Under the pieces are notes generated by a model, which had not been told where the DNA came from, searched no databases, and worked only from the letters and a program-made list of their open reading frames with translations. DNA of 64,000 nt. It comes from Paragorgia papillata. Its lineage: Eukaryota > Cnidaria > Anthozoa > Scleralcyonacea > Coralliidae. A program made the position numbers and the translations under genes. Location: the NCBI GenBank assembly GCA_035771165.1, contig JAWNZC010000294.1:1-64000 (forward strand), read 5' to 3'. This document shows, piece by piece, positions 24,370 through 36,000 of this stretch (position 1 is its first letter; every line of letters starts with the position of its first letter).

Positions 24370-27006
24370 AATGGCAAGCTGGGCTCCTCCGCCCTCAGTC
24401 TCTTGGTCACAGGAGAGTCGAGCTTGTTCTGCAGGGTGATGAAGTGCCACCTCCCCCTCCCGAAGTGCCTATCCAATACCTCCCTCCCCAGCCTGTCTGC
24501 CCTGGCTGTGGGGGGACATTCCGGTGGATCAGGGCTTCCTTCCCAACATCTGATATGTCCATCCACCCCCTCCTCTTGTTCCCGTGCAGCTCCACGTAGT
24601 TGCCCATGCTCTCCACCACCCCCTCGGCGTCGGTCTTCACTATCTCTTGATTCTCTTCATTGAGTTCATTCTCACCACCAGCTTTGGCCATGTCCTTGAA
24701 CCTTTTCTTGAAGGCATCATACTGCTTCACAATCTTCTGCACATCCTCCTCCCCATATTTTGCTTTCTTCATCACCTTCCTCAGACACTTCTCCCTCTCC
24801 AGATGCTTCCTTAGATGCTTCACCAGGCTTGTCAGCTTGTTTTCCACTGTAGCAAGGACAGACTCACAGCTGGATATGTCGTCAGCCGTCCTACCCATCC
24901 TGCTTCGCTGGAACAGAGCTGTCTGAATAGAGACGTACTTCCCATCTAGGATGACATCAAATTCTCCCCCAGCTTTGGCCACAGAGACTGGTCAATCTCC
25001 TCCAGCTCCTCTGTCTCGTTCTCAGTCAACTTTAGCTTCTCCATCTTCTTCAACTCCTCCAGCAGCTCCATCTGAATCTTGGGTATGTCCCAGGGGAACT
25101 GCTGGACAGTCTGGAGGAGAATGCTGGTGCCACCGAGGAGCCTGTAGATGTCGAGGATGCCGAGGTTGAGCAAGAAGAACTGTTTGTTGCAGATCTTCTT
25201 GAGAAGACTGGCTGCCTTGTCCCTCACTTTCTTGTCAGTGCTCTCTGTCCTCTTTTTCAGAGCAGCAATGTTGGTGTCGTTTCTCTTCTCAAAATTGGCA
25301 ATTGAACCACCAAAGTAAGCAGAGAACCTGGTGTCACTCATGGCGCGGAGCTTGTAGAACCTCTCCCCAACCTCTTCAGCATCCTCCGTGCTCTGCTCCA
25401 GGCCTTTACCAATACCCAGGGTGTCATTGATGATCTGGATGTGGTCAACAAACCACTTGAAAAGAGGATTTTCCTTGACGTCGTCTGTTATCAACTCCAG
25501 CTGATGAGCAGGCTCCCAAACCTCCGTTATCCACTCTTTCTTCTCCTCCATCGTCTCCCCTCTATCTCCAGGATCTCAAGGAGTTTGTGCTTTACTCCCT
25601 TCTTGAGATACTCCCCATCCCATCCCATTCCCTCTAGCTGCTCACCCACAAACCCAGCGTCATTGAACACTCCCTTGGCAGATTTGGCCAGACCCTCGGC
25701 ACTGAGGTCCGGCACTTGGGGGACCTCCAACATCATGGGCTTCAGGAAATCCTGACTGAGAGGATTCTCAGGGACAGGAATTACCACAGCATGCATCTGC
25801 CCTGTCCTCCTGTTTGGGGTCATCTTACCCATCATCAGTCCTACCGGCCTCTTCTTATCAGTAGCATCAAGTTTGATGTTCATATTCTTCTTCGTGTCTT
25901 TCTTCATGATCTCATAAACATTGTCATCCATTTTCTTGGCAAACTCTCTGCTGTGGTTCGTGTCACCGACATCAGCACCATTGAGTTTAGATCTGAGCAT
26001 GTCCTTCTCAAAGCAGAGTCGACTCTTGCCCTCTTGCTTTATGCCTTCGTATCTCTCTCTGAACACATTCAGGCCAACCCTCTCCTCCCTATTCAACCAC
26101 TCTCTGAAAGCTTTGTCTTTTATCTTCTGGATGTTTTCCCAGTCAAGTGAATCTTGATGTTGCTCTTAAGATTAATGAAGACTCTGGACTGTTTGGGCTT
26201 AGCCCCGGCACTCTCCAGCTCTGTGTTGGCTAACTTGTTAAATGTGAAGGCTCCGACCAGTCCAACGCTTGTGCCTCCGAGGCTTGTGAAATCAGGTTTA
26301 GTACCAGCATAACAGATGTCACAATAGTAACCGTCTATTTCCTCCACGTGATATCAACCTCCTTCTTGATACCAAGAGCTTCAGACTCCAACACTTCCTC
26401 AAGCATATCTATGTCTGTGCAGTTAAAATCATGTTCTTCAGCTCCTCATCTGTTTTCTGTCTTTTCTCTGGTGCCTGCCGTGCCCCGTTTTGGTTCTGGT
26501 CTACTTTCTTAAGTTTCTCTACATGTCTGTTGACACTCTCAATTTTCTGGTCAACATGAGCCATCACATCATCCATTTTCTTGTCCAAGAGCTTCTTGAA
26601 GTCATCCAAAATAGAAGACTTTACTTTCTTCTTGGACCTTTCGCCATCGTCGTCATCATCACCGTCGTCATGCTGTCTTTTCTTCTCACCCACCTCCTCC
26701 ACCTCTGGAACAACATTGGTTTGATCAAAATTGTCCTCTGAATTCAGTGAATTGTCTAGGTAATCATTGTCATCATTTGCCTCATGATCGTCATCCTTCT
26801 TTTCATCCTTCTTCTGGACAAATCCAAACTTTCCAAGGCCAGGAGTTCTTGCTGCAATGTACTTGAAACATGCCCTCTCCTTTCTCCTTTCTGTCTTTAT
26901 GATTGTTGTCAAAGTGCTTTACAACTTTGTCCTTGCGAATAACTTTGTCGCAATACTTACACACGACGTCCTCTTTCCCTTTTGTATTCACCTCCTTCTT
27001 CTTCAC
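24370..27006 (-). pseudogene. hAT/KIAA1586-like transposase-related gene, frameshifted
   Basis: Overlapping minus-strand frames continue one protein: 27,006-26,860, 26,912-26,409, 26,440-26,345, 26,347-26,120, 26,130-25,527, 25,551-24,946 and 24,982-24,407. The start has a zinc-finger-like CKYCDKVIRKDKVVKHFDNN. A lysine/aspartate-rich coiled stretch follows, then CDICYAG. Further on come ITEVWEPAHQLELITDD and MSDTRFSAYFGGSIANFEKR, which recall the catalytic region of KIAA1586/ZNF862-like hAT relatives (recalled, not searched). Frame changes near 26,860, 26,430, 26,340, 26,130 and 25,545 look like single-base indels rather than introns. The element is therefore dead, or this assembly still contains indel errors. 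Confidence 0.6.
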
Positions 27007-27184
27007 AGTATCTACTGTATCTTTGGGACCTCCTGCGGCCGATATTTATAAATCTTACATGAATAGAATCTTTATATCGGTAGTTCGGTACATATGAACA
27101 TAATTTACATAAGTTCCATGAAAATGAAATTTCTCGGCCGCCATTTTGTATTTTATAGTCCCCAGTCCCCTGTTCCCACCGTTA

Positions 27185-27372
27185 ATTGGCCATTTCCCAA
27201 AAGAGTTGAAGACTGGTGACGGGTTAGGAACGCTAGGGTACTTGGGATCGTTTGGAGGGACAGATTACGCTTGGTAGCGAAATCACAATGAAACAGTCCC
27301 TCCAAACGATCCCAATTACCCTGGCGGTCCTAACCCGTCACGAGTCTTCAACTCTTTTGGGAAATGGCCAAT
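27185..27372. repeat. Hairpin MITE inside the hAT-like element
   Basis: Two arms of about 75-80 nt flank a loop of about 35 nt. The left arm begins ATTGGCCATTTCCCAAAAG and the right arm ends CTTTTGGGAAATGGCCAAT. Few mismatches separate the arms (for example GCTAGGGTACTT versus its imperfect complement). It lies between the transposase-like gene and the right TIR. Confidence 0.8.
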
Positions 27373-27583
27373 AGTTCCCAGTCTCCACAAATCCACAATA
27401 AGCTTTTTGACTTGTTTGCACCAAAAATGTCCCCAATTCCTAAAAAAAATGTCCCCAAACGTAGTTTGCTGGTTTGAGGTTTTTTGCAACTCTGGGTCCG
27501 AGAGTCCAACACAAAAGTTAAAATTATAAGCATACTACCAAAACGTTAATTAAGGTAATTTCTTTCTTTGTCAATATTGTAAC

Positions 27584-28106
27584 CAACCTCGTACCCAGGG
27601 CATTTTGCCTCCACGTCGGGAGGTCGGCGAAAATGGCCCTGGCATCGGCTGGTCACGTGACACCCAGAATTTTGGGGTGTTATGGCAAGAAAATTTATGC
27701 GGCTTTTGTGTTTTGCTCTTTGTATAATACGTATGCATGAATAATAAATAGAAATATTCAACGCTTTGTCGAGTCACTCATGTGAAGCCTTCACCAGAAA
27801 AGCAACTGGGCTAGCATTATTCATCATGATACTCCCACGATTATTCAGAAGACATGTAAATGTCATGAACAAACATACATCTAATGTTGTTCTTGACTAT
27901 AACCAAAGCTATCGTTTCCATTCTTTGAGTAAACTTTGCAGAGTGGATCTCATTGCAATTCAAATTTCCTGAATAAACGTTATACTCTATCTGAATTAAT
28001 CGGGTTCTTAAACCGGCCAATCAGATTATAGAATCGACCAGCCGATGCCAGGGCCATTTTCGCCGACATCCCGACGTGGAGGCAAAATGACCTGGGGACG
28101 AGGTTG
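27584..28106. mobile_element. Mutator-like MITE with 9-bp TSD
   Basis: About 75-nt terminal inverted repeats starting CAACCTCGT and ending ACGAGGTTG, with inner CATTTTGCCTCCACGTCGGG on the left and its complement on the right. The flanks are TATTGTAAC at 27,575-27,583 and TATTGTAAC at 28,107-28,115, a perfect 9-bp target-site duplication typical of the Mutator (MULE) superfamily. The 523-bp interior has no credible ORF, so the element is non-autonomous. Confidence 0.85.
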
Positions 28107-28115
28107 TATTGTAAC

Positions 28116-28422
28116 ATATTCTGAAATTACCTATTCGTAATTTTCTTTACCCTTTTTTTAAAGCACAAATGAATTGTCGTGTCTTACTTAGTCTTCACTG
28201 TCTGGTTGTTGTCGCCACGGCTAGTTCCCACTTCTCTTGCAATGTTTACTCTCGCGAATTCACGCATGCGCAAACGTTTGGCAGCGGTGTTTGTCAGTAG
28301 TGTTTTCAGCTTGAAGTTGGTAACGCGAGGTTTCCGCCATTATTTTGCATTTAAAACTCGACTTTTTCGTAAACTATAAGTCGAAACTTGTTACTCAAAT
28401 TTTGAGTTTTGAGCATGTAATC
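28116..28422. other. Intergenic sequence, nothing recognised
   Basis: No ORF with protein-like composition and no repeat structure found between the two MITEs. Confidence 0.4.
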
Positions 28423-28788
28423 AGGGACTTTAAGAGCCACAACGTCAACCTCAACGACAACGTCCTCTAAACAAAATTAAAGAATTATTTTTGCCAAACA
28501 AAGAAGATGAATAATTTTTAGTCCCAAGAGTAATTTCAATATCGTCTTCGTTACTTAGAGCATTTTCACGTCTTCAGGACGACATCAAAGGCCAAAAGAT
28601 GAGAACTGTTGCTTGAGATTGACTTCAATACGGACACTACATACAATAATTTTAGCAATACTGGTGGCGTTTTGGAAGTCATTAAACTACCTTCAAATAT
28701 TATAATCAGTTAACCGTGACTTCTTTAAATTGTTTAAAACTTATCTTGCTTTTAACCGCCGTTGTCGTCCTAGCATCTTAAAGTCCCT
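28423..28788. repeat. MITE with AGGGACTTTAAGA ends
   Basis: Inverted ends AGGGACTTTAAGA (28,423) and TCTTAAAGTCCCT (to 28,788), each followed inward by GAC/GTC-rich sequence. The damaged copy 1 begins to match within this element, at about 28,560. No coding capacity. Confidence 0.6.
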
Positions 28789-29450
28789 ATATTTTCATTC
28801 GTAATATGCTTTGTTTTATACTTTATAATGTTATAAATTGTTGGCTAGTTATGGCATTTGGCTCGATCGCTACTAAACAGACTAAGATATATGCCACACC
28901 TACAAGACTGAGAAATTTCTATGACCATATATTATAATTCCATGAAAATTGTGGAGTTTTGAGTATGGATATACTGAGCAATTTTGTTTATTTGTTCTGC
29001 TCTGTGCTGTGCTGTGCTGGGCTCAGTAAAAACCATTTTTGCTCAGGCAAAAACCTCGATCTCATAGGGGATTTCTAGGGTCTTGGAAACACTATTTCCT
29101 ACATTTTGAGGCTAGTATTTAAGCGTAATCTGAAAGCCATAAATTACATAATTTTGTTGAAACCAAACCAGAACATAAAATGATACACGTCAGAATATCT
29201 TCAGATTTATTTATAAACAAGTCGTAAATGTAAAAACAAGTTGGAGGCATTTTGTATAGACCCTTAGTATTGTAATTTATGGCATATGCATGCCTGCTAT
29301 ACATATAACACATCACTGTCTACTCACTTGGCCTTAAAACAACTGTACCCCACCCCCACCCTACACGTTTCTCCACGGATTTAAACTTTTCACGAGAATG
29401 GTCTTGGAGACCATTGGGGGGGGGGGGGATTGCCCCCTTGGTTACGCCAC
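28789..29450. other. 3' flank of SLC5 gene, nothing recognised
   Basis: Downstream of the minus-strand gene. AT-rich sequence with no protein-like frame. A short phrase near 29,050-29,110 (TTTCTAGGGTCTTGG, CATTTTGAGG) recurs in a TIR element near 51,430-51,480. A G-run occurs at about 29,417-29,429. Confidence 0.4.
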
Positions 29451-29454
29451 TGGC

Positions 29455-29820
29455 TGTGCTGTGTTGCGTTGCGGATTATTGCGTTGCGTTGCGTTGCGTT
29501 GCGCTGCGATGCGTTGCGTTGCGTTGCGTTGCGCTGCGTTGTGTTGTTGTGTTGTGTTGTGTTGTGTTGTGTTGTGTTGTGTTGTGTTGTGTTGTGTTGT
29601 GTTGTGTTGTGCTGTGCTGTGCTGTGCTGTGCTGTGTTGTGCTGTGATGCGTTGTGCTGTGCTGTGTTGTGTTGTGATGTGTTGTGTTGCGTTGCGTTGT
29701 GTTGTGCTGTGCTGCGCTGCGCTGTGTTGTGTTGTGTTGTGTTGTGTTGTGTTGTGTTGTGTTGTGTTGTGTTGTGTTGTGTTGTGTTGTGTTGTGTTGT
29801 GTTGTGTTGTGATGTGTGCT
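29455..29820. repeat. (GTGTT)n / (GCGTT)n pentamer array
   Basis: About 365 bp of pentamers, first GCGTT/GCGAT, then GTGTT and GTGCT, then long pure GTGTT. The C/V/L-rich plus frames and T/Q/H-rich minus frames are repeat translations. It lies downstream of the SLC5 stop codon. Confidence 0.95.
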
Positions 29821-30004
29821 GTTTTGTAGGCCAAGTGTATGGATCTGTTTCTCCCAGTCATATATAACTACGATGTTTTTGCTTATACATAATTAATCTG
29901 AATATAGCCGTTAAGATTTCCCTACAAGTCTAAGTCCTAAGTCTATAAGGTTTGATGATCACATGATGCCTGGAGTTTAGCCATGAACATTACAGTTGTC
30001 GCAA

Positions 30005-30094
30005 TTAGTCTCGCAGGAACAGTGTTCGATCTCCAGAAAGACGTTTCGAACCACGGAGTTCATCCAGTGGAATTACATTCTTATCCTTGGGCTC
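30005..30094 (-). other. Proposed terminal exon of the SLC5 gene
   Basis: After exon 14 ends in phase 0 (HNHDEKQ), the next minus-strand stretch that stays open and ends sensibly reads PKDKNVIPLDELRGSKRLS and then GDRTLFLRD before a TAA at 30,007-30,005. Candidate acceptors are at 30,091/30,092 or, adding one Glu, at 30,094/30,095. The polypyrimidine tract is weak. A (AAAC/AGAC)n array lies between this and exon 14. Confidence 0.4.
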
Positions 30095-33000
30095 CTTTGG
30101 ACATTAACAGAGCAAATTAGGTCCAGAAAATACTATTAATATTGTCAGAGTTATACTGCTATGACATGGACATTGACATGGACATGAACATGAAGATAGA
30201 CGTGAACATGGTATTGGATTGAGAAATAGACGTAGACATGATCAAGGACATGCATGACATGGAAAAGGCGTGGACATGAACATGGACATAGCCAGAGCAA
30301 TATTTTTTAATATATTCTACAAACAAACAAACAAAACAAACAAACAAACAAACAAACAAACAAACAAACAAACAAACAGACAGACAGACAGGACAGACAG
30401 AGAGACAAACAAACAAACAAACAAACAAACAAACAAACAAACAGACAGACAGACAGTCAGACAGACAGACAGACAGACAGAGAGACAGACAAACAAACAA
30501 ACAACAGACAGACAGACAGACAAACAGACAAACAAACAAACAAACAAACAAACAAACAAACAAACAAACAAACAAACAAACAAACAAACAAACAAACAGA
30601 CAGACAGACAGATAGACAGACAGACAGACAAACAAACAAACACATAGACAGGTAAACACATATCATCCCGGCGGATAAAGTATATCCTTAAATCTTACCT
30701 GTTTCTCATCATGATTATGAATAAGATGAGTTGGTGAACCATCATTTTCGACGACCCAACTTCCTTTCTTACCAGGAAGTAAAGATTTGAAGAAACCAGG
30801 AATATCAAACAGAAGCTTGGAGTCTGGACGAGACATACGATCATTCTCCGTTTCTTAACGTAGAAAATTATATACAAAATGTATTAATATTACTAGAAAA
30901 CATTTCATATCATCATGATAGCATCGTCGTCATCGTCGTCATCGTCATTTTCCATTCAAGGAAAGGGGTAGGAGGTTGAGTGTAGTGGAGGAAAAGTAGA
31001 GTGTAGCGGAGTGCAATAAAGTAAAATATAGTAGAGTGGGACGGAACAAAGTAGAGTGAATTGGAGAAGAGTAGAGTAGGATGGAGTAGAGTAGAGTAGA
31101 GTAGAGTAGAGTAGAGTAGAGTAGAGTAGAGTAGAGTAGAGTAGAGTAGAGTGGAGTGGAGTGGAGTGGAGTGGAGTGGAGTGGAGTGGAGTGGAGTGGA
31201 GTGGAGTGGAGTGGAGTGGAGTGGAGTGGAGTGGAGTGGAGTGGAGTGGAGTGGAGTGGAGTGGAGTGGAGTGGAGTGGAGTGGAGTGGAGTGGAGTGGA
31301 GTGGAGTGGAGTGGAGTGGAGTGGAGTGGAGTGGAGTGGAGTGGAGTGGAGTGGAGCGGGGTGGAGTGGGGTGGAGTACTGGAGCGGAGTGGAGTGGAGC
31401 GGAATAAAATTAAACGAAGTGAACCTAGTAGATTGGAGGGCAGTGAAATGACGTATATAGTAGTAAAGTAAATAGTATCTCGTACTACTATAATACTAAT
31501 CTGAAACACGGATGATGACTTACCTAAAATAACACTGAACAAAGCTCCAATAACCAAGGTGGTAGCAATGGCAGTGGCACTGTACCATAGATAGGACAAG
31601 CTGTATAGTTTCGCCAATGGATTGCTGGAAAAGAAAGAATATGCTTTAGTATTTACGAAATATTTTCTGTTATTCCATTATTCATTTAATTCCAAGAACA
31701 ACAAGATGTTCCTACATCGTAACCCTAATTAAATTAAATGACTGAATTAGAATTGAATGGAAGAGAATAAAAAGGAATAAACTGGAATAGAAGGAGAAAG
31801 AAAGGAATGCAATGCGATGTATTGTAATGCAATGCAATGCAATGCAATGCAATGCAATGCAATGCAATGCAATGCAATGCAATGCAATGCAATGCAATGC
31901 AATGCAATGTAACGCGATGCGATGCGATGCGATGTAATGTGATGTAATGTAATGTATTGTATTGTATTGTGATGCGATGTGATGTGATGTGATGTAATGT
32001 ACATGATGTGATGTGATGTGTAACGTAACGTAACGTGATGTAATGTAACGTAATGTAACACAATTCTAACGCAATTGTAACGCAATGTAACGCAGTGAAA
32101 TGCAGTGTAATGCAACGTAATGCAATGTAACGCAGTGAAATGCAGTGTAATGCAATGTAATGAAATGCAATGCAATGCAATGCAATGTAATGCAATGCAA
32201 TGTAATGCAATGCAATGCAATGCAACGCTATTCACCTGTGTTCAATAAAAGTTTTGTAAATTATTCCATCGATGGTTCCGTTGACAGGGATGGTTGTGTT
32301 GTACATGGAACATTCTTTGATTGAGACTGTAGCAGCCATTTTATCAGGAGGGTACATCTTCGCACCAATAGCAATCCAAAGAATCAAGAGAAATCCAACG
32401 GCTGCTCCAATGTACGCACCCTACAAATATTCACCGTTTTAATATGGACTCGACGCATTACAGTAGCTGTTGTATGATTAATGTAATCTTGTTTTTTTTG
32501 TAGTATACAAATAAATTCCAAACGCAGCCAGGTGAAGAATCAGACATAGTCTAACGCTACTCTAGCTTAAAACGTTTTTGAACGTAGCTTAAAAAGTTAC
32601 TGTTCATGACGTTTCGACACTCCGATCTAGTGTCTTCATCAGTGGTGATCGTTGTGAAGACAGATCCTATATTTATACACTCATACAGAACCCTGATGCA
32701 TAAAGCCCACAGACAACGTTTTTGATAATACAGTCGATTGGTGGTGATATTTTTTTTAATAATTCAACGCAATCTCATAGCTGGGGCGACAGGTGTGTTC
32801 CGACAAAACAGGATTTTCAATTTTTGAGAAAAAAAGCAAACCAGCGTTTTGGTGCTCTTTTAACCGCTTAACTGACGTTGTTTAGCCTAATGTACTCCTA
32901 ATTATATTCATTGCAGAAATAAATAGCGTCTTTTCTCTGTTCGTTCGCAATACGATCTTGCAAAATTATGATCCAACGTTAAGAAAGGATTTTGCGGAAC

Positions 33001-36000
33001 TTTTACGTTGAAATTACCAAAGATTCTTTTTATAGGTACAATGACATTCATGAATAAGCCAATACTTGCCTTATAATTGGCTCTTGGTATCATTATTCCC
33101 AAAAGGAATATTCCAAGCAATGGTCCTGCGATAATACCAGCTATGCTGTAGGCGAGCTACAAAAAAGATTAACATGCAATTGAGTTGCTATTGACAGTAT
33201 TCATGTTATTTAATAGTTTAGACGAATTTCTAATTTGCTCTTTATAGGAATGTATGTCCCATACAGTGTAAAAAAGTAGAGCGCTGCGTAGATTTTTAGA
33301 TTTAGGCAGTGTTTTACAAAGAGCAAAGTGAAAAGGTGGTAAACTGCCGAGAATAGTTTTGATAACAAAATACTGACGTTTCAAGTGGAGGCCTTTCTTT
33401 CTTTATGGACCTTAAGCAAGCTAGGACGACGACGGTAATTAAGTTACTGCATTTAAAAGAAACCATGGATCAGGACATCGTATATTGTATGCTTTATGTA
33501 TTTTGTAAGACCTTCAAAAAGCAACCATAGCTTCGACAACATGATGGATAATAGATTAACGCCTATAAGTAAACTAACAGCTTTAGCCGTTCCTTGCCAC
33601 AACATTGTCTTGAAAACGTGAAAACGCTTCAGTTGACGTTGTATGTGCAACGAGGACGGTGTTGTGATTACTCTTGGGACTGCAAATTATTCAACGATTT
33701 GTATTGGTTGAAAAATACTATTGTACTTGGATTGTCGTCGTGACGTTCGCGTCGTGCTTACTTAAGGTCCCTATTAAAAAGTCTTCCAAAACCGACTGGG
33801 CCTATTCACACGGGCTGTATACAGAACTGATAACATTTATTTTGTTTTCTGACTGCTGGGTATAACGCCATGTTTATATAAATACTAGGGTTAGGAAGAT
33901 ATTTGTATATACATATTAATCAAATCTATTGTACTTGGGTCATCGTCGTCGTGACGCTCGCGTTGTCCTTGCTTATGGTCCATTTTCTCTCCCACAGAAC
34001 GTCAGTATTTCGTTACTAAGTGTTTCAGCAGCTTACCACCTTTTCACTTTGCTCTATGCAAAACACCGCCTACGCAGCACATTTTTACATTCTTAATTTA
34101 ATAGTTACGTACCTGTAGAACCATTGTTCCAGCGTATTTAACAAGAAAAGCACCTGCTATTATCACCACGCCATATCCCACAGCTAGAAAAAGAAATTAA
34201 GATTTGAAGAATTGGTACAAATTACGCCACACTAGTGGCGTGGTGGTAAGTTTCAGGCTGGGGTGGCCAGATTAGCTTTGGCGCCCCCCCCCCCCCCCCC
34301 CCCCCCGCAAAAAAAATATATGAAAAAAAGACTACTGTATTTGATAAATGATCACATTTTTTGTTTTAAAATAACTGAAGTAGCAATACATAATATTACA
34401 ACAAACAACGGGTTCTCCCAAAGACCACGCCACTGGCACTTCTCTGGTTCTCTCCTGTGTCTCGAGGGTTTTTCGCCGGGTTCTCTGGTTTTCCTCCCTC
34501 CGCAAAATTAACACCATAGTTTCCCAGTTAATTCTACTAACTAGTCCCGTCAAGGGATGAGGGCCATTGGGTTATCAGTATCTAAATACTGTCATGTTAC
34601 CCTCAATAGCACGGGTAGACTTGGTCCAAGTCTGTCTCTCGAGGGGACGTCGCTCGAGCGCGCCGCGCGGCGCGCGAGGAGAATGGGGAGAGGGAGAGAG
34701 AGACAGACTTGGCTCACTTGCAGCGTTTCAAATCTAATTATCACACATTATCAAATTTCGGCGCGAAAATTTATGAAGTTGACACAGTGTTTCATTTTCC
34801 GGTTTTATCACCTTCGCCGGTGCCCGAAGTGTAACCTTGCGTCATGTTTCAAATAACAGCGTTATGTCTAGATCTGTTAAGACACAATATGAAACATGAC
34901 AGATAGAGACTCAGAGAATACTCCAACGAAGACTGTAACGCGTTTAGCATTATCTGGTAGAGCAAGTGAAACAATATGTATTCTGTGTGGTAGTGAAGTT
35001 ATTAACGCTGATTTCAGAAGAAAGATTTTCTCACCTAGCTTTGAGAAAACAACTGCTTGCGTCAATTTGGAATTGTTGTTGGGTCATGATATATTGATAT
35101 TAGCAAACGACGTTTCCCGATCAACAAATTTAATCTGTTAGAAATTGTGCTGAAAAAAATGCCAATTTGGTAAAGAAAGTAAGCGAAGTTCGAAGTAAGT
35201 TCAACGCGACCAAGGAGAAGATATTCGCCGAAAAAGAATCGTTAGAGACAAATAAACGCATGTGTAAGGACTCTGGACCTAGTGAGAAAACAAAGACAAG
35301 ACTGTCGCGGCATGAAAACTCTAGGTAGTCGAGAACTTTTCCCAGACCAAACAGCAGAAGAAAGTACTGGTCCCCCGCACACATTTCAGTTGCCAGAAGA
35401 ATTTGGTGCATCCACTGTTCGCGTAAGTAAATTATAAATTACTAATATTGAATACCGTGGTTGTGGAGCTAGAGATGGATGAAAGGCATCTCAAACTCAG
35501 CAAATAATTTCACCAGCAAAGAAACATAGGTAATAAGCACCAAGACGGTGGTTTGCATAAAGTATAAATAAACTTTTACCTTGATTACTACCTAATACCA
35601 TCTTTAAACGAATTCATTTAAAAAAATCGTGACACTCACTGACAAGTACCGAAGTCGAAGCCGAAGACCCAAGCAACGAAATACAGTAAGTCACTTTTGG
35701 TTTTCCGGTTCATTGTAATGAGCGGTGATTAATGACGTAAAGAGACAAACTTGATCCAAGTCTGAAGACACGCCTCCGACCCAAAAACAGGTCGGTAAAT
35801 TTTGGCGCGCTGCAAGTGAGCCAAGTCTGTCTCTCTCTCCCTCTCCCCATTCTCCTCGCGCGCCGCTTCGCGGCGCGCTCGACGTCCCCTCGAGAGACAG
35901 ACTTGGTTCCAAGTCTATAGCACGGGTGGCGTGTGCTATTAGCGCGCTGCCTCTCACCAAAACGTTAAGCCCAGTTAGACGGGGTTAGTACTTGGATGGG

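Larger units (their letters stand above)
24059..27494. mobile_element. hAT-like DNA transposon, about 3.4 kb
   Basis: Terminal inverted repeats CAGAGTTGCAAAAA (24,059-24,072) and TTTTTGCAACTCTG (27,481-27,494). Subterminal ATGTCCCCAA motifs occur twice near each end. Between them lies a minus-strand transposase-like gene. A CAG-starting TIR plus a KIAA1586/hAT-like protein suggests the hAT superfamily. I could not read a clean 8-bp target-site duplication (left flank CATACCGA, right flank GGTCCGAG), so the insertion boundary or superfamily is not settled. Confidence 0.6.

Noticed and set aside
29398..29867. Cysteine-rich frames in the GTGTT array
   Set aside because: Pure pentamer translation with C-V-L-periodic residues; not a metallothionein or toxin.
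30913..31617. 234-residue minus frame and 83-106-residue plus frames
   Set aside because: A 5-nt repeat without stops opens all frames. Only 31,524-31,624 within it is coding (SLC5 exon 13).
31712..32235. Frames rich in HCIAL repeats
   Set aside because: Translation of the (AATGC)n array next to exon 12.
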